The position numbers and the translations under genes were made by a program. DNA of 64,000 nucleotides from NCBI GenBank assembly GCA_002786915.1, contig PCUV01000077.1, positions 1 to 64,000 of the forward strand. The letters are read 5' to 3'. The DNA comes from Comamonadaceae bacterium CG12_big_fil_rev_8_21_14_0_65_59_15. GTDB taxonomy: Bacteria; Pseudomonadota; Gammaproteobacteria; Burkholderiales; Burkholderiaceae_C. Shown piece after piece: positions 51,558-61,863 of the stretch. Every line of letters starts with the position of its first letter. The stretch's first letter is position 1. The notes beneath the pieces were generated by a model. That model did no database searches, was not told where the DNA came from, and saw nothing but the letters and a program-made list of their open reading frames with translations.

Positions 51558-52583
51558 ATGAAGCCTGCGCCTGAACCTAGCCTTTGGCAGCGAACGCTGA
51601 TGCAGCACTGGCTGCGGCGTGACTGGGCGGCCTGGCTCTTGTGGCCCTTGTCATTGCTGTACCGGGTAGCGTTTGGCGTGCGTCAAACGCTGTACCGCTG
51701 GCACTGGCTCGCCAGCATGCGCCTGCCGGTGTCGGTGGTCGTGGTGGGCAACGTCGTGGCTGGGGGTGCTGGAAAAACCCCTGTCGTGCTGGCGTTGGTG
51801 GAACACCTGCAACAACGCGGCGTGGCTGTTGGCGTCATCGCACGCGGGTACGGGCGCAGCAGCACCGGATGCGAGCAAGTCACTTTAAACCGCGCTGCGC
51901 AAGAAGTTGGCGACGAACCCGCGCTGATCCAGCGCCGCACCGGTGTGCCCGTGTTCGTGGCCGAGCAGCGCGTGCAGGCGGCACAGGCGCTGCTGCACGC
52001 CTACCCGCAAACGCAAGTGATCGTCAGTGACGACGGCCTGCAACACCTGGCGCTGGCGCGCGACCTCGAAATCGGCGTGTTTGACGACCGTGGCGTTGGC
52101 AATGGCTGGTTGCTGCCCGCCGGGCCGCTGCGCGAACCCTGGCCGCGCCCGCTGGATCTGGTGCTGCACACCGGCAACCACCCCGCTTTTGACGGTTTTC
52201 AGGCGCGCCGATCGCTCGCGCCCTACGCCATCGACGCCCAGGGCACCCGTGTGCCACTGGCCGATTTGGCGGCGCCTGGTGCATCCCCGGTGCTGGCGCT
52301 GGCCGCTATCGCCCGCCCTGAAGCATTTTTTGCCATGCTGCGCGCGCAGGGCGTGCCGTTGGCCCAGACGCTGGCGCTGCCAGACCACTTTGATTTCAGT
52401 AGCTTTCATCGCAATGATTACGGGGGCTACAGGCTGATTTGTACCGAAAAAGACGCGGTCAAGCTGTGGCCACTGTGCCCCGACGCGCTGGCCGTGCCGC
52501 TGCAGTGCGAGCTGCCCGAGGCGTTCTGGAGCGCGTTTGACAAGCGGTTGGAGACTTTGCTGTCTTCCAGACCAGCGCAATGA
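51558..52583 (+). CDS. lpxK: tetraacyldisaccharide 4'-kinase with small repeat-derived insert
   Basis: The protein has 341 residues. It phosphorylates lipid A precursor at the 4' position. The P-loop lies in [20 protein letters not shown] and further signs are [24 protein letters not shown] and VICTEKD-like ([11 protein letters not shown]). Residues about 281-293 ([13 protein letters not shown]) are coded by a copy of the dispersed repeat, in a loop just before the LICTEKD strand. The exbBD-lpxK-trm112-kdsB order is common in Burkholderiales. Confidence 0.92.
   Translation: MKPAPEPSLWQRTLMQHWLRRDWAAWLLWPLSLLYRVAFGVRQTLYRWHWLASMRLPVSVVVVGNVVAGGAGKTPVVLALVEHLQQRGVAVGVIARGYGRSSTGCEQVTLNRAAQEVGDEPALIQRRTGVPVFVAEQRVQAAQALLHAYPQTQVIVSDDGLQHLALARDLEIGVFDDRGVGNGWLLPAGPLREPWPRPLDLVLHTGNHPAFDGFQARRSLAPYAIDAQGTRVPLADLAAPGASPVLALAAIARPEAFFAMLRAQGVPLAQTLALPDHFDFSSFHRNDYGGYRLICTEKDAVKLWPLCPDALAVPLQCELPEAFWSAFDKRLETLLSSRPAQ
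52400..52435 (+). repeat. dispersed ~36-bp repeat, copy 7 (inside lpxK)
   Basis: TAGCTTTCATCGCAATGATT then ACGGGGGCTACAGGCT. Its closest relative is copy 2, with GGCTACAGGCT shared. It is translated within lpxK. Confidence 0.7.
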
Positions 52584-52600
52584 CTCGCTATCATTACCCC

Positions 52601-52783
52601 ATGGACACACGACTACTTGAACTGCTGGTTTGCCCGGTCACCAAAGGCCCGTTGCAATACGACCGTGAAAAACAGGAACTCACCTCACGCTCAGCTCGCC
52701 TGGCCTACCCGGTGCGCGACGGCATCCCGATCCTGCTGGAAAACGAGGCGCGCACGCTGACCGACGAGGAACTCGGGCTGTGA
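52601..52783 (+). CDS. Trm112-family protein, 60 aa
   Basis: The small protein has the family core [14 protein letters not shown] followed by [11 protein letters not shown]. In this group it is often found between lpxK and kdsB. In eukaryotes and archaea the Trm112 fold activates methyltransferases. The second Cys pair typical of zinc forms is absent, as in most bacterial members. It starts 17 bp after lpxK. Confidence 0.82.
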   Translation: MDTRLLELLVCPVTKGPLQYDREKQELTSRSARLAYPVRDGIPILLENEARTLTDEELGL

Positions 52784-52817
52784 CGCCTAGAGCTTGCGTC
52801 CGAACAGTCCTGCGGTT

Positions 52818-53579
52818 ATGACGTTCACCGTCCTGATCCCCGCGCGGCTGGCCTCTACCCGCCTGCCCAACAAGCCGCTGGCTGATCTGTGCGGCGCGCC
52901 AATGGTGGTGCGCGTGGCGCAGCGCGTGCTGTCCATGACCGGGCGCACACCGCGCGTGGTGGTGGCGGGCGACCACCCCAGCATCGTGGCGGCGTGCCAA
53001 AGCCACGGCATCGACGCGGTGCTGACCCGTGCCGACCACCCCAGTGGGTCAGATCGCTTGGCCGAAGCCTGCACGCTGCTGAGCCTGGCCGACGAGCAGA
53101 TCGTGGTCAACGTACAGGGGGACGAGCCGCTGATTGACCCGGCGCTCGTTTCGGCCGTCGCCAACTTGTTGCAAAAAGTGCCGCAAGCCAAGATGAGTAC
53201 TGCGGCACATGCTATTGACACCGTAGCGGATTTTCATAACCCAAACGTCGTCAAAGTGGTGCTGGACGCCCAAAGCTTGGCGCTGTACTTTAGCCGCGCC
53301 CCGATTGCCTTCCCGCGCGATGCGTCCGCCGCACTGCCCAGCCCGGCGCCGCTGCGTCACATCGGCATCTACGGCTACCGGGTCGGGTTTTTGAAGCAGT
53401 TTCCCAAACTGGCGCAGGCGCCGCTGGAGCTGACCGAGTCGCTGGAGCAACTGCGCGCACTGTGGCACGGGCACCGCATCGCGGTGCATGTCACCGAGCG
53501 CGCGCCTGGGGCCGGTGTGGATACGCCCGAAGACCTGGAACGGGTACGCCAACTGTTGACGCAGCGCAAAGTGCTGTAA
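52818..53579 (+). CDS. kdsB: 3-deoxy-manno-octulosonate cytidylyltransferase
   Basis: The protein has 253 residues. It activates Kdo as CMP-Kdo for lipopolysaccharide. Landmarks: [44 protein letters not shown], and [12 protein letters not shown]. The start ATG at 52818 is preceded by only a weak ribosome binding site. It is the last gene before adk, after a 113-bp gap. Confidence 0.94.
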   Translation: MTFTVLIPARLASTRLPNKPLADLCGAPMVVRVAQRVLSMTGRTPRVVVAGDHPSIVAACQSHGIDAVLTRADHPSGSDRLAEACTLLSLADEQIVVNVQGDEPLIDPALVSAVANLLQKVPQAKMSTAAHAIDTVADFHNPNVVKVVLDAQSLALYFSRAPIAFPRDASAALPSPAPLRHIGIYGYRVGFLKQFPKLAQAPLELTESLEQLRALWHGHRIAVHVTERAPGAGVDTPEDLERVRQLLTQRKVL

Positions 53580-53674
53580 GCCTGAGCGCCATTTGCGCGT
53601 GATAACCTCAAGGGGTACGGGCAGCAGCGGCTGCCACCCCCACATGCCGCACTGTGCCCCTACTTTTTTCATAA

Positions 53675-54349
<675 letters not shown>

Positions 54350-54439
54350 ACAAGCTCGGGGCTCTTGGGCCCCGGTTGACCTGATCGGTAACGGGCGAGG
54401 GTCGTAGGGTCATCCGACCCAATGGGATAATCCACCCCC

Positions 54440-55249
54440 ATGACGATCACCATCAAAGACGCCGACGGCATTGTCGGCATGCGCACCGCCGGCCGCCTGG
54501 CCGGCGAGCTGCTGGATTACCTGGCACCCCTGGTCAAACCTGGCATCACCACCAATGAACTCGACCGCCTGGCCGAGGACTACACCACGCGCGTGCTAGG
54601 CGCCATTTCGGCCCCGCTGAACTACGCGCCCGGAGGGCACAAGCCCTACCCCAAGTCGATTTGCACGTCAATCAATCACCAAGTTTGCCACGGCATCCCG
54701 AACGACAAACCCCTCAAAAAGGGCGACATCATCAACGTGGATGTCACCGTTATCAAAGACGGCTGGCACGGCGACTCGAGCCGGATGTATATGGTGGGCG
54801 ACGTATCGGTAGCGGCCCGGCGCCTGTGCCACCTGACTTATGAGGCCATGTGGAAAGGCATCATGCAGGTACGCGCGGGCGCTTACCTGGGTGACATCGG
54901 CCACGCCATTCAGGTGTTTGCCGAGGGCCACGGCCTGAGCGTGGTGCGTGAGTATTGTGGTCACGGCATTGGCCGCAACTTTCACGAAGACCCACAGGTG
55001 CTGCACTATGGCAAACCCGGCACGCTGGAGCAGCTCCAGGCCGGCATGACCATCACCATCGAGCCCATGCTCAACGCCGGTCGCAAAGACATCAAGGAGC
55101 TGGGCGACGGCTGGACCATCGTCACCAAAGACCATTCGCTGTCAGCGCAGTGGGAGCACACCGTGTTGGTCACCTCCACCGGCTACGAGGTGTTGACGCT
55201 GTCCCCGCAAGGCCCGGCCACCCCGGCGTTTGTACCGCCTTTGGCCTGA
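54440..55249 (+). CDS. map: methionine aminopeptidase, type I
   Basis: The protein has 269 residues. It removes the first Met from nascent proteins. The metal residues are visible in sequence: [32 protein letters not shown] and ITIEPML, with a late Glu in QWEHTVLVT. The start ATG lies after a short gap from adk. glnD follows within 20 bp, as in many proteobacteria. Confidence 0.95.
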   Translation: MTITIKDADGIVGMRTAGRLAGELLDYLAPLVKPGITTNELDRLAEDYTTRVLGAISAPLNYAPGGHKPYPKSICTSINHQVCHGIPNDKPLKKGDIINVDVTVIKDGWHGDSSRMYMVGDVSVAARRLCHLTYEAMWKGIMQVRAGAYLGDIGHAIQVFAEGHGLSVVREYCGHGIGRNFHEDPQVLHYGKPGTLEQLQAGMTITIEPMLNAGRKDIKELGDGWTIVTKDHSLSAQWEHTVLVTSTGYEVLTLSPQGPATPAFVPPLA

Positions 55250-55269
55250 ACCGACTGCCAGGCGTTGAC

Positions 55270-57867
55270 ATGGACAGGCACGACCTGAGCACACTGCGCA
55301 CCCGGTATCGGGCCGACAAGGCCGCCTTGTTGGACGCATTAGGGGCCAGCGGTGCGTCGTCGCGCACGGTCAACACGGTGTTGCATCGCCTGGCCGGTCT
55401 GGCCGACGAATTGTTAAAAAAACTATGGCAACGCGCCGGACTGGGTGCGCCCATGGCACTTGCCGCCGTCGGTGGTTTTGGCCGCACCGAGTTGTTTCCG
55501 CAGTCCGACGTCGATGTGCTGGTGCTGCTGCCTGACACGCTGTCTCCCGAGGCCGACCCGGCGCTGCAGATGCGCATCGAAAGCTTCATTGGCAGTTGCT
55601 GGGACGCCGGACTGGAGATTGGCTCCAGCGTGCGCACCTTGAGCGACTGCATGCGCGAGGCAGCGCAAGACGTGACCGTGCAAACAGCGCTGCTGGAAAG
55701 CCGCCTGATCACCGGCAATTCACGCCTGTTCAAAGCGTTCCAACAGCAATTCATGGAGGCGATCGACCCGCAGGCTTTTTTTGTCGCCAAGACGCTCGAG
55801 ATGCGCCAGCGCCATTCCAAGTTTGAAGATACGCCTTACGCGCTGGAGCCCAATTGCAAGGAATCGCCGGGCGGCCTGCGCGACCTGCAGGTGATTCTGT
55901 GGGTGGCCAAGGCTGCGGGCTTGGGTTCTGACTGGAATGCACTGGCCAAAGCGGGGCTGGCCACACCCTTTGAAATCAGGCAGATCAAGCGCAACCAGGC
56001 GATGCTGCACCTGATCAGGGCACGTTTGCATGTGCTGTCCGGACGACGTGAAGACCGGCTGGTGTTTGACATGCAGGCAGCGGTCGCCAAGTCATTTGGG
56101 TTCCTGCCCCCTGATACCCAATCTGACCCGCGTGCCTTTGTGCGCCCCAGCGAAGAGCTGATGCGCCGCTATTACTGGGCTGCCAAAGCGGTCACCCAGC
56201 TCAACCAGATTTTGCTGCTCAACATCGAAGAACGCTTGAGCCCGTCCACCCACACGCCGCGCCCCATCAGCGACAAGTTTCTGGACAAGGCCGGCACGCT
56301 GGAGGTGGCCAGCGACGACCTGTACCAACGCGATCCGCACGCCATTCTGGAAACGTTTTTGGTCTTCGAGCAGCACATCGGCCTGAAGGGTTTGTCGGCA
56401 CGCACCTTGCGCGCGCTGTACAACGCGCGCGACCTGATGAACGCGTCTTTCCGCAACGACCCGGTCAACCGCGCTACATTCCTGAAAATCTTGCAGCAGC
56501 CGCGCGGACTGACGCACGCCATGCGGCTTATGAACCAGACGTCGGTACTGGGACGCTACCTGTGGGTGTTTCGCAAGATCGTCGGGCAGATGCAACATGA
56601 CCTGTTTCACGTCTACACCGTCGATCAGCACATCTTGATGGTGCTGCGCAACATGCGACGGTTTTTCATCGTCGAGCACGCGCACGAGTATCCGTTTTGC
56701 TCGCAGCTGGCCGCCGACTGGGACAAGCCCTGGCTGCTTTACATTGCAGCGCTGTTTCATGACATTGCCAAGGGGCGCGGTGGTGACCATTCAGCACTCG
56801 GCGTAATCGAAGTTCGGCGATTTTGCAAACAGCACGGCATTGACGTGCATGACGCGGCACTGATTGAATTTGTGGTGCGTGAACACCTGACCATGAGCCA
56901 GGTGGCACAAAAGCGCGACCTGAGCGACCCCGACGTGATCACGGCCTTTGCCAAACAGGTGGGCAATGAACGCCAACTGACCGCGCTGTACCTGTTTACC
57001 GTGGCCGACGTGCGCGGCACCAGCCCCAAGGTGTGGAACGCGTGGAAGGGCAAACTGCTGGAAGACCTGTACCGCGCCACATCGCGCGCCCTGGGTGGAC
57101 ACGCCCCTGACCTGCACGCCGAGGTGCAAGAGCGTCAACGCGACGCGCTGATTGAACTGGCGCTGCACGCGCAGCCGTTTGAGTCGCAAAAAGCGCTATG
57201 GACCACGCTGGACGTGGGCTACTTCATGCGCCACGACGCGGTCGAGATTGCCTGGCATGCGCGCAAGCTTTCACGGTACGTCAATAGCAGTAAACCCGTC
57301 GTGTGCGCCCGGCGTTCGCCGCTGGGTGAGGGGCTGCAAGTACTGGTGTACACCCCCGACCAAGAGGATCTTTTCGCCCGCATTTGCGGCTACTTTGACC
57401 GCAGTGGATTTTCAATTCTCGACGCGCGCATCCACACCACCCAAGGCGGGTATGCGCTGGATACCTTTCAGGTCATCACATCGCTGCTATCGGAACATTA
57501 CCGCGAGCTCATCAGCATGATCGAAAACGATCTGGCGCTGGTGATTGCCCAGTCTGGCCCGCTGCCAGAACCCAGCCGGGGGCGGGTATCTCGACGCGTC
57601 AAAAGTTTCCCGATTCAGCCACGCGTGTCGCTCAACCCGGACGAAAAAGGCCAGCGCTGGCTGCTCAACATCTCAGCCAGCGACCGCATCGGCTTGCTCT
57701 ATTGCGTTGCGCGCGTGCTGGCACGGCACAAGATCAGCATCAACCTGGCCAAGGTCAACACCTTGGGCGAACGGGTGGAAGACACGTTTTTGGTGCAGGG
57801 TGCTGCGCTACAACACAACCGCAATCAAATCGAGATTGAAACCGAGTTGTTGCAAGCGCTGGCCTAA
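55270..57867 (+). CDS. glnD: bifunctional PII uridylyltransferase / uridylyl-removing enzyme
   Basis: The protein has 865 residues from ATG 55270. It senses glutamine and sets the PII signalling state. Domains in order: nucleotidyltransferase ([17 protein letters not shown]), HD phosphohydrolase ([16 protein letters not shown]), and two ACT domains ([37 protein letters not shown]). All key motifs are intact. The longer frame starting at 54955 overlaps map and is not used. Confidence 0.95.
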   Translation: MDRHDLSTLRTRYRADKAALLDALGASGASSRTVNTVLHRLAGLADELLKKLWQRAGLGAPMALAAVGGFGRTELFPQSDVDVLVLLPDTLSPEADPALQMRIESFIGSCWDAGLEIGSSVRTLSDCMREAAQDVTVQTALLESRLITGNSRLFKAFQQQFMEAIDPQAFFVAKTLEMRQRHSKFEDTPYALEPNCKESPGGLRDLQVILWVAKAAGLGSDWNALAKAGLATPFEIRQIKRNQAMLHLIRARLHVLSGRREDRLVFDMQAAVAKSFGFLPPDTQSDPRAFVRPSEELMRRYYWAAKAVTQLNQILLLNIEERLSPSTHTPRPISDKFLDKAGTLEVASDDLYQRDPHAILETFLVFEQHIGLKGLSARTLRALYNARDLMNASFRNDPVNRATFLKILQQPRGLTHAMRLMNQTSVLGRYLWVFRKIVGQMQHDLFHVYTVDQHILMVLRNMRRFFIVEHAHEYPFCSQLAADWDKPWLLYIAALFHDIAKGRGGDHSALGVIEVRRFCKQHGIDVHDAALIEFVVREHLTMSQVAQKRDLSDPDVITAFAKQVGNERQLTALYLFTVADVRGTSPKVWNAWKGKLLEDLYRATSRALGGHAPDLHAEVQERQRDALIELALHAQPFESQKALWTTLDVGYFMRHDAVEIAWHARKLSRYVNSSKPVVCARRSPLGEGLQVLVYTPDQEDLFARICGYFDRSGFSILDARIHTTQGGYALDTFQVITSLLSEHYRELISMIENDLALVIAQSGPLPEPSRGRVSRRVKSFPIQPRVSLNPDEKGQRWLLNISASDRIGLLYCVARVLARHKISINLAKVNTLGERVEDTFLVQGAALQHNRNQIEIETELLQALA

Positions 57868-57914
57868 CAAACCCCAAATCGTTTGAATTGAATCGCCCAA
57901 ATCACCGCATAGCC

Positions 57915-58388
57915 ATGTCACTGATCACCACACTTTTTCCCTTGGGTTGGCTGCACTACCTGGCGGGCGGCCTGCTGATCGGCTGCGCGGTGGCGCTGCT
58001 GTTTGCCTTGACGGGCCGCGTGGGTGGCATGAGCACCGTGTTTTCCAGCAGCTGGTCGTGGCTGATAAAGACGCCCTATTTTTTGCAAGCGCGCTACACC
58101 GACTCGCGCGGCTGGCGCCTGGTGTACGCCGGCGGGCTGATGCTGGGTGCTGCGCTGTGGTGGGTGCTGGTGGACGGTGGCACACCCCAATCTACCCGGG
58201 TGTCCGCGTGGCAACTGTTGCTGGGAGGGCTATTGGTAGGCTACGGGGCGCGACTTGGCAATGGCTGCACCTCGGGCCACGGCATCTGTGGGCTGGGTTC
58301 GTTGCAATGGCCTTCGCTGCTAGCCGTGCTGACCTTCATGGTCACCGCATTTCTTAGCGCCAACACCCTAGGCCGCTGGCTGCCATGA
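57915..58388 (+). CDS. YeeE/YedE-family transporter half 1, 157 aa
   Basis: The protein has four to five hydrophobic segments and the family cysteine motif GNGCTSGHGICGLG. YeeE/YedE proteins move sulfur compounds such as thiosulfate; in this two-gene form each half has one Cys motif. The start is ATG 57915. It ends in ATGA overlap with half 2, so both are made together. Confidence 0.82.
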   Translation: MSLITTLFPLGWLHYLAGGLLIGCAVALLFALTGRVGGMSTVFSSSWSWLIKTPYFLQARYTDSRGWRLVYAGGLMLGAALWWVLVDGGTPQSTRVSAWQLLLGGLLVGYGARLGNGCTSGHGICGLGSLQWPSLLAVLTFMVTAFLSANTLGRWLP

Positions 58389-58810
58389 GTGCCCACACCA
58401 ACGGCTTTCAACAAGTGCTGGCAACGCTGGTTTGCGGTGCTTTGTTTGGTTTTGGGCTGGCGCTATCCACCATGATCCAACCTGAGGTCGTACTGCAATT
58501 TCTGCGCTTTGAAAACTATGGCCTGATGCTGGTGATGGGCGGTGCCGTACTGGTGACCGTGGTTGCGTACAAAGGGTTGCCACGCTTAACCACCACGCCA
58601 CTGCTGGGCGGTCAATTTCAGCAACACGCCAGCCAATGGAATCGCGACACCGCTATCGGTGCAGCCATTTTTGGCCTGGGCTGGGGGCTGTGCGGTGTCT
58701 GCCCCGGGCCGGCCATTGCCGCGCTGGGCGCTGGCAACTGGGATCTGGTTTATGCACTGGTCGGCATTGCCGTGGGTGCGCTGCTGCAGGGTGTCACCAC
58801 GCGTGGCTAA
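58385..58810 (+). CDS. YeeE/YedE-family transporter half 2 (DUF6691 type), 141 aa
   Basis: This half has its own motif, GLGWGLCGVCPGPAIAALG, and three to four hydrophobic segments. It begins in the ATGA overlap. Together the two halves match the single-chain YeeE fold. No sulfurtransferase gene is seen next to it, which is usual elsewhere, so the exact sulfur substrate is not told. Confidence 0.8.
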   Translation: MSAHTNGFQQVLATLVCGALFGFGLALSTMIQPEVVLQFLRFENYGLMLVMGGAVLVTVVAYKGLPRLTTTPLLGGQFQQHASQWNRDTAIGAAIFGLGWGLCGVCPGPAIAALGAGNWDLVYALVGIAVGALLQGVTTRG

Positions 58811-59186
58811 GCGTTTTGGATGCCCCAAACCTACGGTGCGACCATTCCAGGACGAGATGAGTGTGATCACCCAATTCGATGGACTAATATTCAAGAACGG
58901 CGATGGACGAAACGGCCAAGAATTACGGGCACAGCAAAACGGCACCGGTATTGCTACGGGTGCCGTTTCAGATTTCGGTTGTGGTGGACTTAAGCTCAGA
59001 ACAGCTCGTCAGTGCAGTCGCCTTTCCACGGTTCGTGAACTACAGTTTTGCCGATGATGCTGGTGGGCTTGCTGGCCTGGTTGTGGGGCTGCACCAGCGC
59101 TGGCCGGACATTGGCCGCCACGCCTGACTGGTCGGCATTGAACTTCAAGCGCAAGCGACGCGATGTGAATGCGTGGCGACATCGAT
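58811..59186. other. intergenic stretch with no supported gene
   Basis: A minus-strand frame (58996-59190) reads ADQSGVAANVRPALVQPHN, then KPTSIIGKTVVHEPWKGDCT, which has protein-like composition but no known family and no clear ribosome binding site. It may be a remnant. A plus-strand frame (58903-59127) is equally unsupported. Confidence 0.3.
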
Positions 59187-61157
59187 TCAAACCCGTAGTA
59201 GTTTTTCGAACTCATCCGCAGGCATAGGCCGCCCAAACAGGTAGCCTTGAAACATGTCACAACCGCGCGACTTCAAGTAGTCCAGTTGCGCCTGGTCTTC
59301 CACCCCTTCGGCCAGCACGGTGAGCCGCAGGGCGTGCGCCATGGCGATGATGGCGTTGACAATCTCCATGCCATCACGGTTCAGCGGAATGTCGTCGATG
59401 AAGCGCTTGTCGATTTTCAGGACGTTCAGCGGGAACAGCTTCAGGTAAGCCAGTGAAGAATAGCCGGTACCAAAATCATCAATCGCCAGGCGCACCCCCA
59501 GGCCTCGCATCTTGTTCAGCATCAAAATCGCTTGCGCTTCGCGCTGCATCAAGGCGCTCTCGGTCAGTTCCAGCTCCAGGTGTTCGGCCGGGTAGCCGGT
59601 ATCGCGCAGCACCTGGGCCACGGTTTCATCGATATCGTCTTTAAGAAACTGGTAGGGCGAAAGATTAACGGCCAGCGTCAGCGGTGCAAAGCCCGCCGCC
59701 AGCCAGCGCTGTCCTTGCAAGCAGGTTTGTTCCAACACCCAAGTGTCAATTTCATCGATCAAGCCGCACAATTCTGCCGCGTGGATAAAGCGCGCCGGCG
59801 CAATGAGTCCTTCCTGCGGCGACTGCCAGCGCACCAGCGCTTCAGCACCCACCATGCGACCACTGGCAATGTCCACCTGAGGCTGGTAGAACACCCGCAG
59901 CTCACCATGCGTGAGCGCATGGCGCAGTTGTACTTCAAGGTCAATGCGTTCGCGCGCCGCAAGGGTCAGGTCGTCCGAAAAAAACGCAAAGCACCCACGT
60001 CCTTGAGCCTTGGCTTTGTAAAGAGCGCTGTCTGCTTGTTGGAGCATCAACTCCGGCGTATTGCAATGGTCCGGGAAAATGCTGATGCCTACGCTGGCTC
60101 CGATACGCACTTGCACCTTGCTGCTCAAGGTATAGGGCTCGCTCAAGGCTTTGATCATGGCATTGGCAATGTTGCCGGCATCTTTGGCATCGCCCACATG
60201 GTTCAGCAGCACGGCAAATTCATCGCCGCCCAGGCGGCACACCAGGTCCACATCTCGGCGCTGTTCAAGCAGCCTGGCGGCCACGCCTTGCAAAACTTCG
60301 TCTCCGGCTGGGTGGCCCCAACTGTCGTTGACATCTTTGAAGCGGTCCAGGTCGAGCATCAGCAGCGCCATGAATTTGCCATCGCGCTGCGCTCTTTGCA
60401 TGCCATAGCTCAGGTCTGAGAGCAGTGAATAGCGGTTGGGCAACTGGGTCAAGGGGTCATGGTGCGCCAAAAAATCCAGCTCGGACTGGGTCTTTTTGAG
60501 CGCTGAAATATCCGAAAAAATGGCCACGTAGTTGCTCAGTTGCCCATGGGTGTCCTTGACGACCGAAATGCTCGCCAACTCCGGATAGATGTCGCCGCTT
60601 TTGCGCCGATTCCACAGCTCACCGCGCCAATTGCCTGTGCGTTTGATGCTGTCCCACAGGCGGGCATAAAACGCTGGGTCATGCCGCCCGGAGTGCAGCA
60701 GTGCCGGGCTTTTGCCCAGAATCTCGGCCTCGGTATAGCCGGTAATTTCTGTGAAGGCGTGGTTGATGCGCACAATGCAATTTTTTGCGTCTGTCACCAT
60801 CAGACCTTCTTGCGTACTCTCAAACACCGCTGCGGCCAAGCGCAAGCCCTGTTCAGACTGCTTGCGCTCGGTGATGTCACGCACACCAATCACATAGGCG
60901 CGCTGGCCATTCCAGGTAATGGGCGCGGAGCGCAATTCGGCCCAGCCAATGCCACTGGGCCAGATCAAGTTGATCTCGTGGTAGGCCGCGTCGTCTTTCA
61001 CCGGTATCGCCAAATCACGCCCGACCAAACTGCCGCGCTCAAAAATTTGCTCGGCGCTGGCGTTGGCATACAGCACCAGCCCGTGCTGATCCACCACCAC
61101 CACACCATCGGTGATGGACTGCAGGATCAGTTCCAGATCAATCGGGTCGGTGGGCAT
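59187..61157 (-). CDS. PAS-PAS-GGDEF-EAL c-di-GMP enzyme
   Basis: The protein has 656 residues. Two PAS domains (residues about 5-100 and 105-225) are followed by GGDEF (RLGGDEF) and EAL (AEALVRWQ, ELTESALM, DDFGTGYSSLAYL, KIDKRFIDDI, EGVEDQ, GYLFGRPMP) domains. The catalytic residues of both domains look intact, so it could make or break c-di-GMP. There is no I-site RxxD at the usual place. It lies 16 bp after the receiver-KaiB-like gene and is probably part of the same operon. Confidence 0.9.
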   Translation of the reverse strand: MPTDPIDLELILQSITDGVVVVDQHGLVLYANASAEQIFERGSLVGRDLAIPVKDDAAYHEINLIWPSGIGWAELRSAPITWNGQRAYVIGVRDITERKQSEQGLRLAAAVFESTQEGLMVTDAKNCIVRINHAFTEITGYTEAEILGKSPALLHSGRHDPAFYARLWDSIKRTGNWRGELWNRRKSGDIYPELASISVVKDTHGQLSNYVAIFSDISALKKTQSELDFLAHHDPLTQLPNRYSLLSDLSYGMQRAQRDGKFMALLMLDLDRFKDVNDSWGHPAGDEVLQGVAARLLEQRRDVDLVCRLGGDEFAVLLNHVGDAKDAGNIANAMIKALSEPYTLSSKVQVRIGASVGISIFPDHCNTPELMLQQADSALYKAKAQGRGCFAFFSDDLTLAARERIDLEVQLRHALTHGELRVFYQPQVDIASGRMVGAEALVRWQSPQEGLIAPARFIHAAELCGLIDEIDTWVLEQTCLQGQRWLAAGFAPLTLAVNLSPYQFLKDDIDETVAQVLRDTGYPAEHLELELTESALMQREAQAILMLNKMRGLGVRLAIDDFGTGYSSLAYLKLFPLNVLKIDKRFIDDIPLNRDGMEIVNAIIAMAHALRLTVLAEGVEDQAQLDYLKSRGCDMFQGYLFGRPMPADEFEKLLRV

Positions 61158-61173
61158 GAAGACTTACCCGCAC

Positions 61174-61863
61174 TTACAACACAATGGTGCCTGCACCCGA
61201 GCCGTTTTGCGCGGTAATCGCGGCCAGTACCGAATGCATTTTGGACAGGTTGCCCAGCAGTTTGAGCACCGGTTCGGGGATTTCCCGCACCAGCATGGGG
61301 GTGGCAAAGACGTCGTTCTCCAGGGCTTTTTCGGGCATGCCCAGCACTTCCACCACGTTCAGTGACCAAAACCCTGGCTGATAAGCCGATGCCAGCACCG
61401 CACTGAGTTGTTCCACAAATTGTTGAATCTCGGGGTTGACCGACACCACATACAAGTTCAGCAAAATCCGGTGCTCGTCGGCCTGCAGCGACTGGGTGCG
61501 TAGCGCCGACCGGGCAATGTGCCGGATTTGCGATGATGTGAGCGGTTTGTTGGCCAACTGAAACTTCAGCCCTTCGGACTGCACCGCCCTCAACTTGTCC
61601 AAAAATTCATGCGAGAACGCGGTGACGATGTAGATCGTCAGGGTGGCATCGTGTGCCAGCAGGCGGCGCATGGTCTCGATGCCGTCGATGCCGGGCATTT
61701 TCAGATCCAAAAAGATCAGATCTGGGCGCTGCGTCTGCGCCAGGGCAATGCCCTCCAGGCCATTTTCGGCGGTGCGCACCGTGCAGCCAATTTCACCCAA
61801 GACCAACGAGAAGGCGCCGCGTACCGCAGCGTCGTCGTCAATCACGAGAATTTCGTTTGTCAT
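61174..61863 (-). CDS. response regulator: receiver domain fused to KaiB-like domain
   Basis: The protein has 229 residues. Residues 1-120 are a receiver: ILVIDDDAAVR, FLDLKMPGIDG (phosphoacceptor Asp near 54), VTAFSHE and NKPLTSSQ. Residues about 135-220 read RILLNLYVVSVNPEIQQFVE and DVFATPMLVREIPEP, then VLKLLGNLSK. These line up with the KaiB core (LKLYVAGNTPNS..., ATPTLxxxLPxPxRRxIGDLS). The fused form has no DNA-binding or enzyme output, so the KaiB-like fold should be the output. It overlaps the kinase gene by 26 nt and precedes the GGDEF-EAL gene. Confidence 0.85.
   Translation of the reverse strand: MTNEILVIDDDAAVRGAFSLVLGEIGCTVRTAENGLEGIALAQTQRPDLIFLDLKMPGIDGIETMRRLLAHDATLTIYIVTAFSHEFLDKLRAVQSEGLKFQLANKPLTSSQIRHIARSALRTQSLQADEHRILLNLYVVSVNPEIQQFVEQLSAVLASAYQPGFWSLNVVEVLGMPEKALENDVFATPMLVREIPEPVLKLLGNLSKMHSVLAAITAQNGSGAGTIVL

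Noticed and set aside
53207-53245. Another copy of the dispersed repeat in kdsB
   Set aside because: Only GCTATTGAC and GTAGCGGATTTT resemble the family, and the protein reads as normal KdsB with no insert.
54356-54376. Terminator after adk
   Set aside because: CGGGGC and GCCCCG form a short stem, but no T-run follows.
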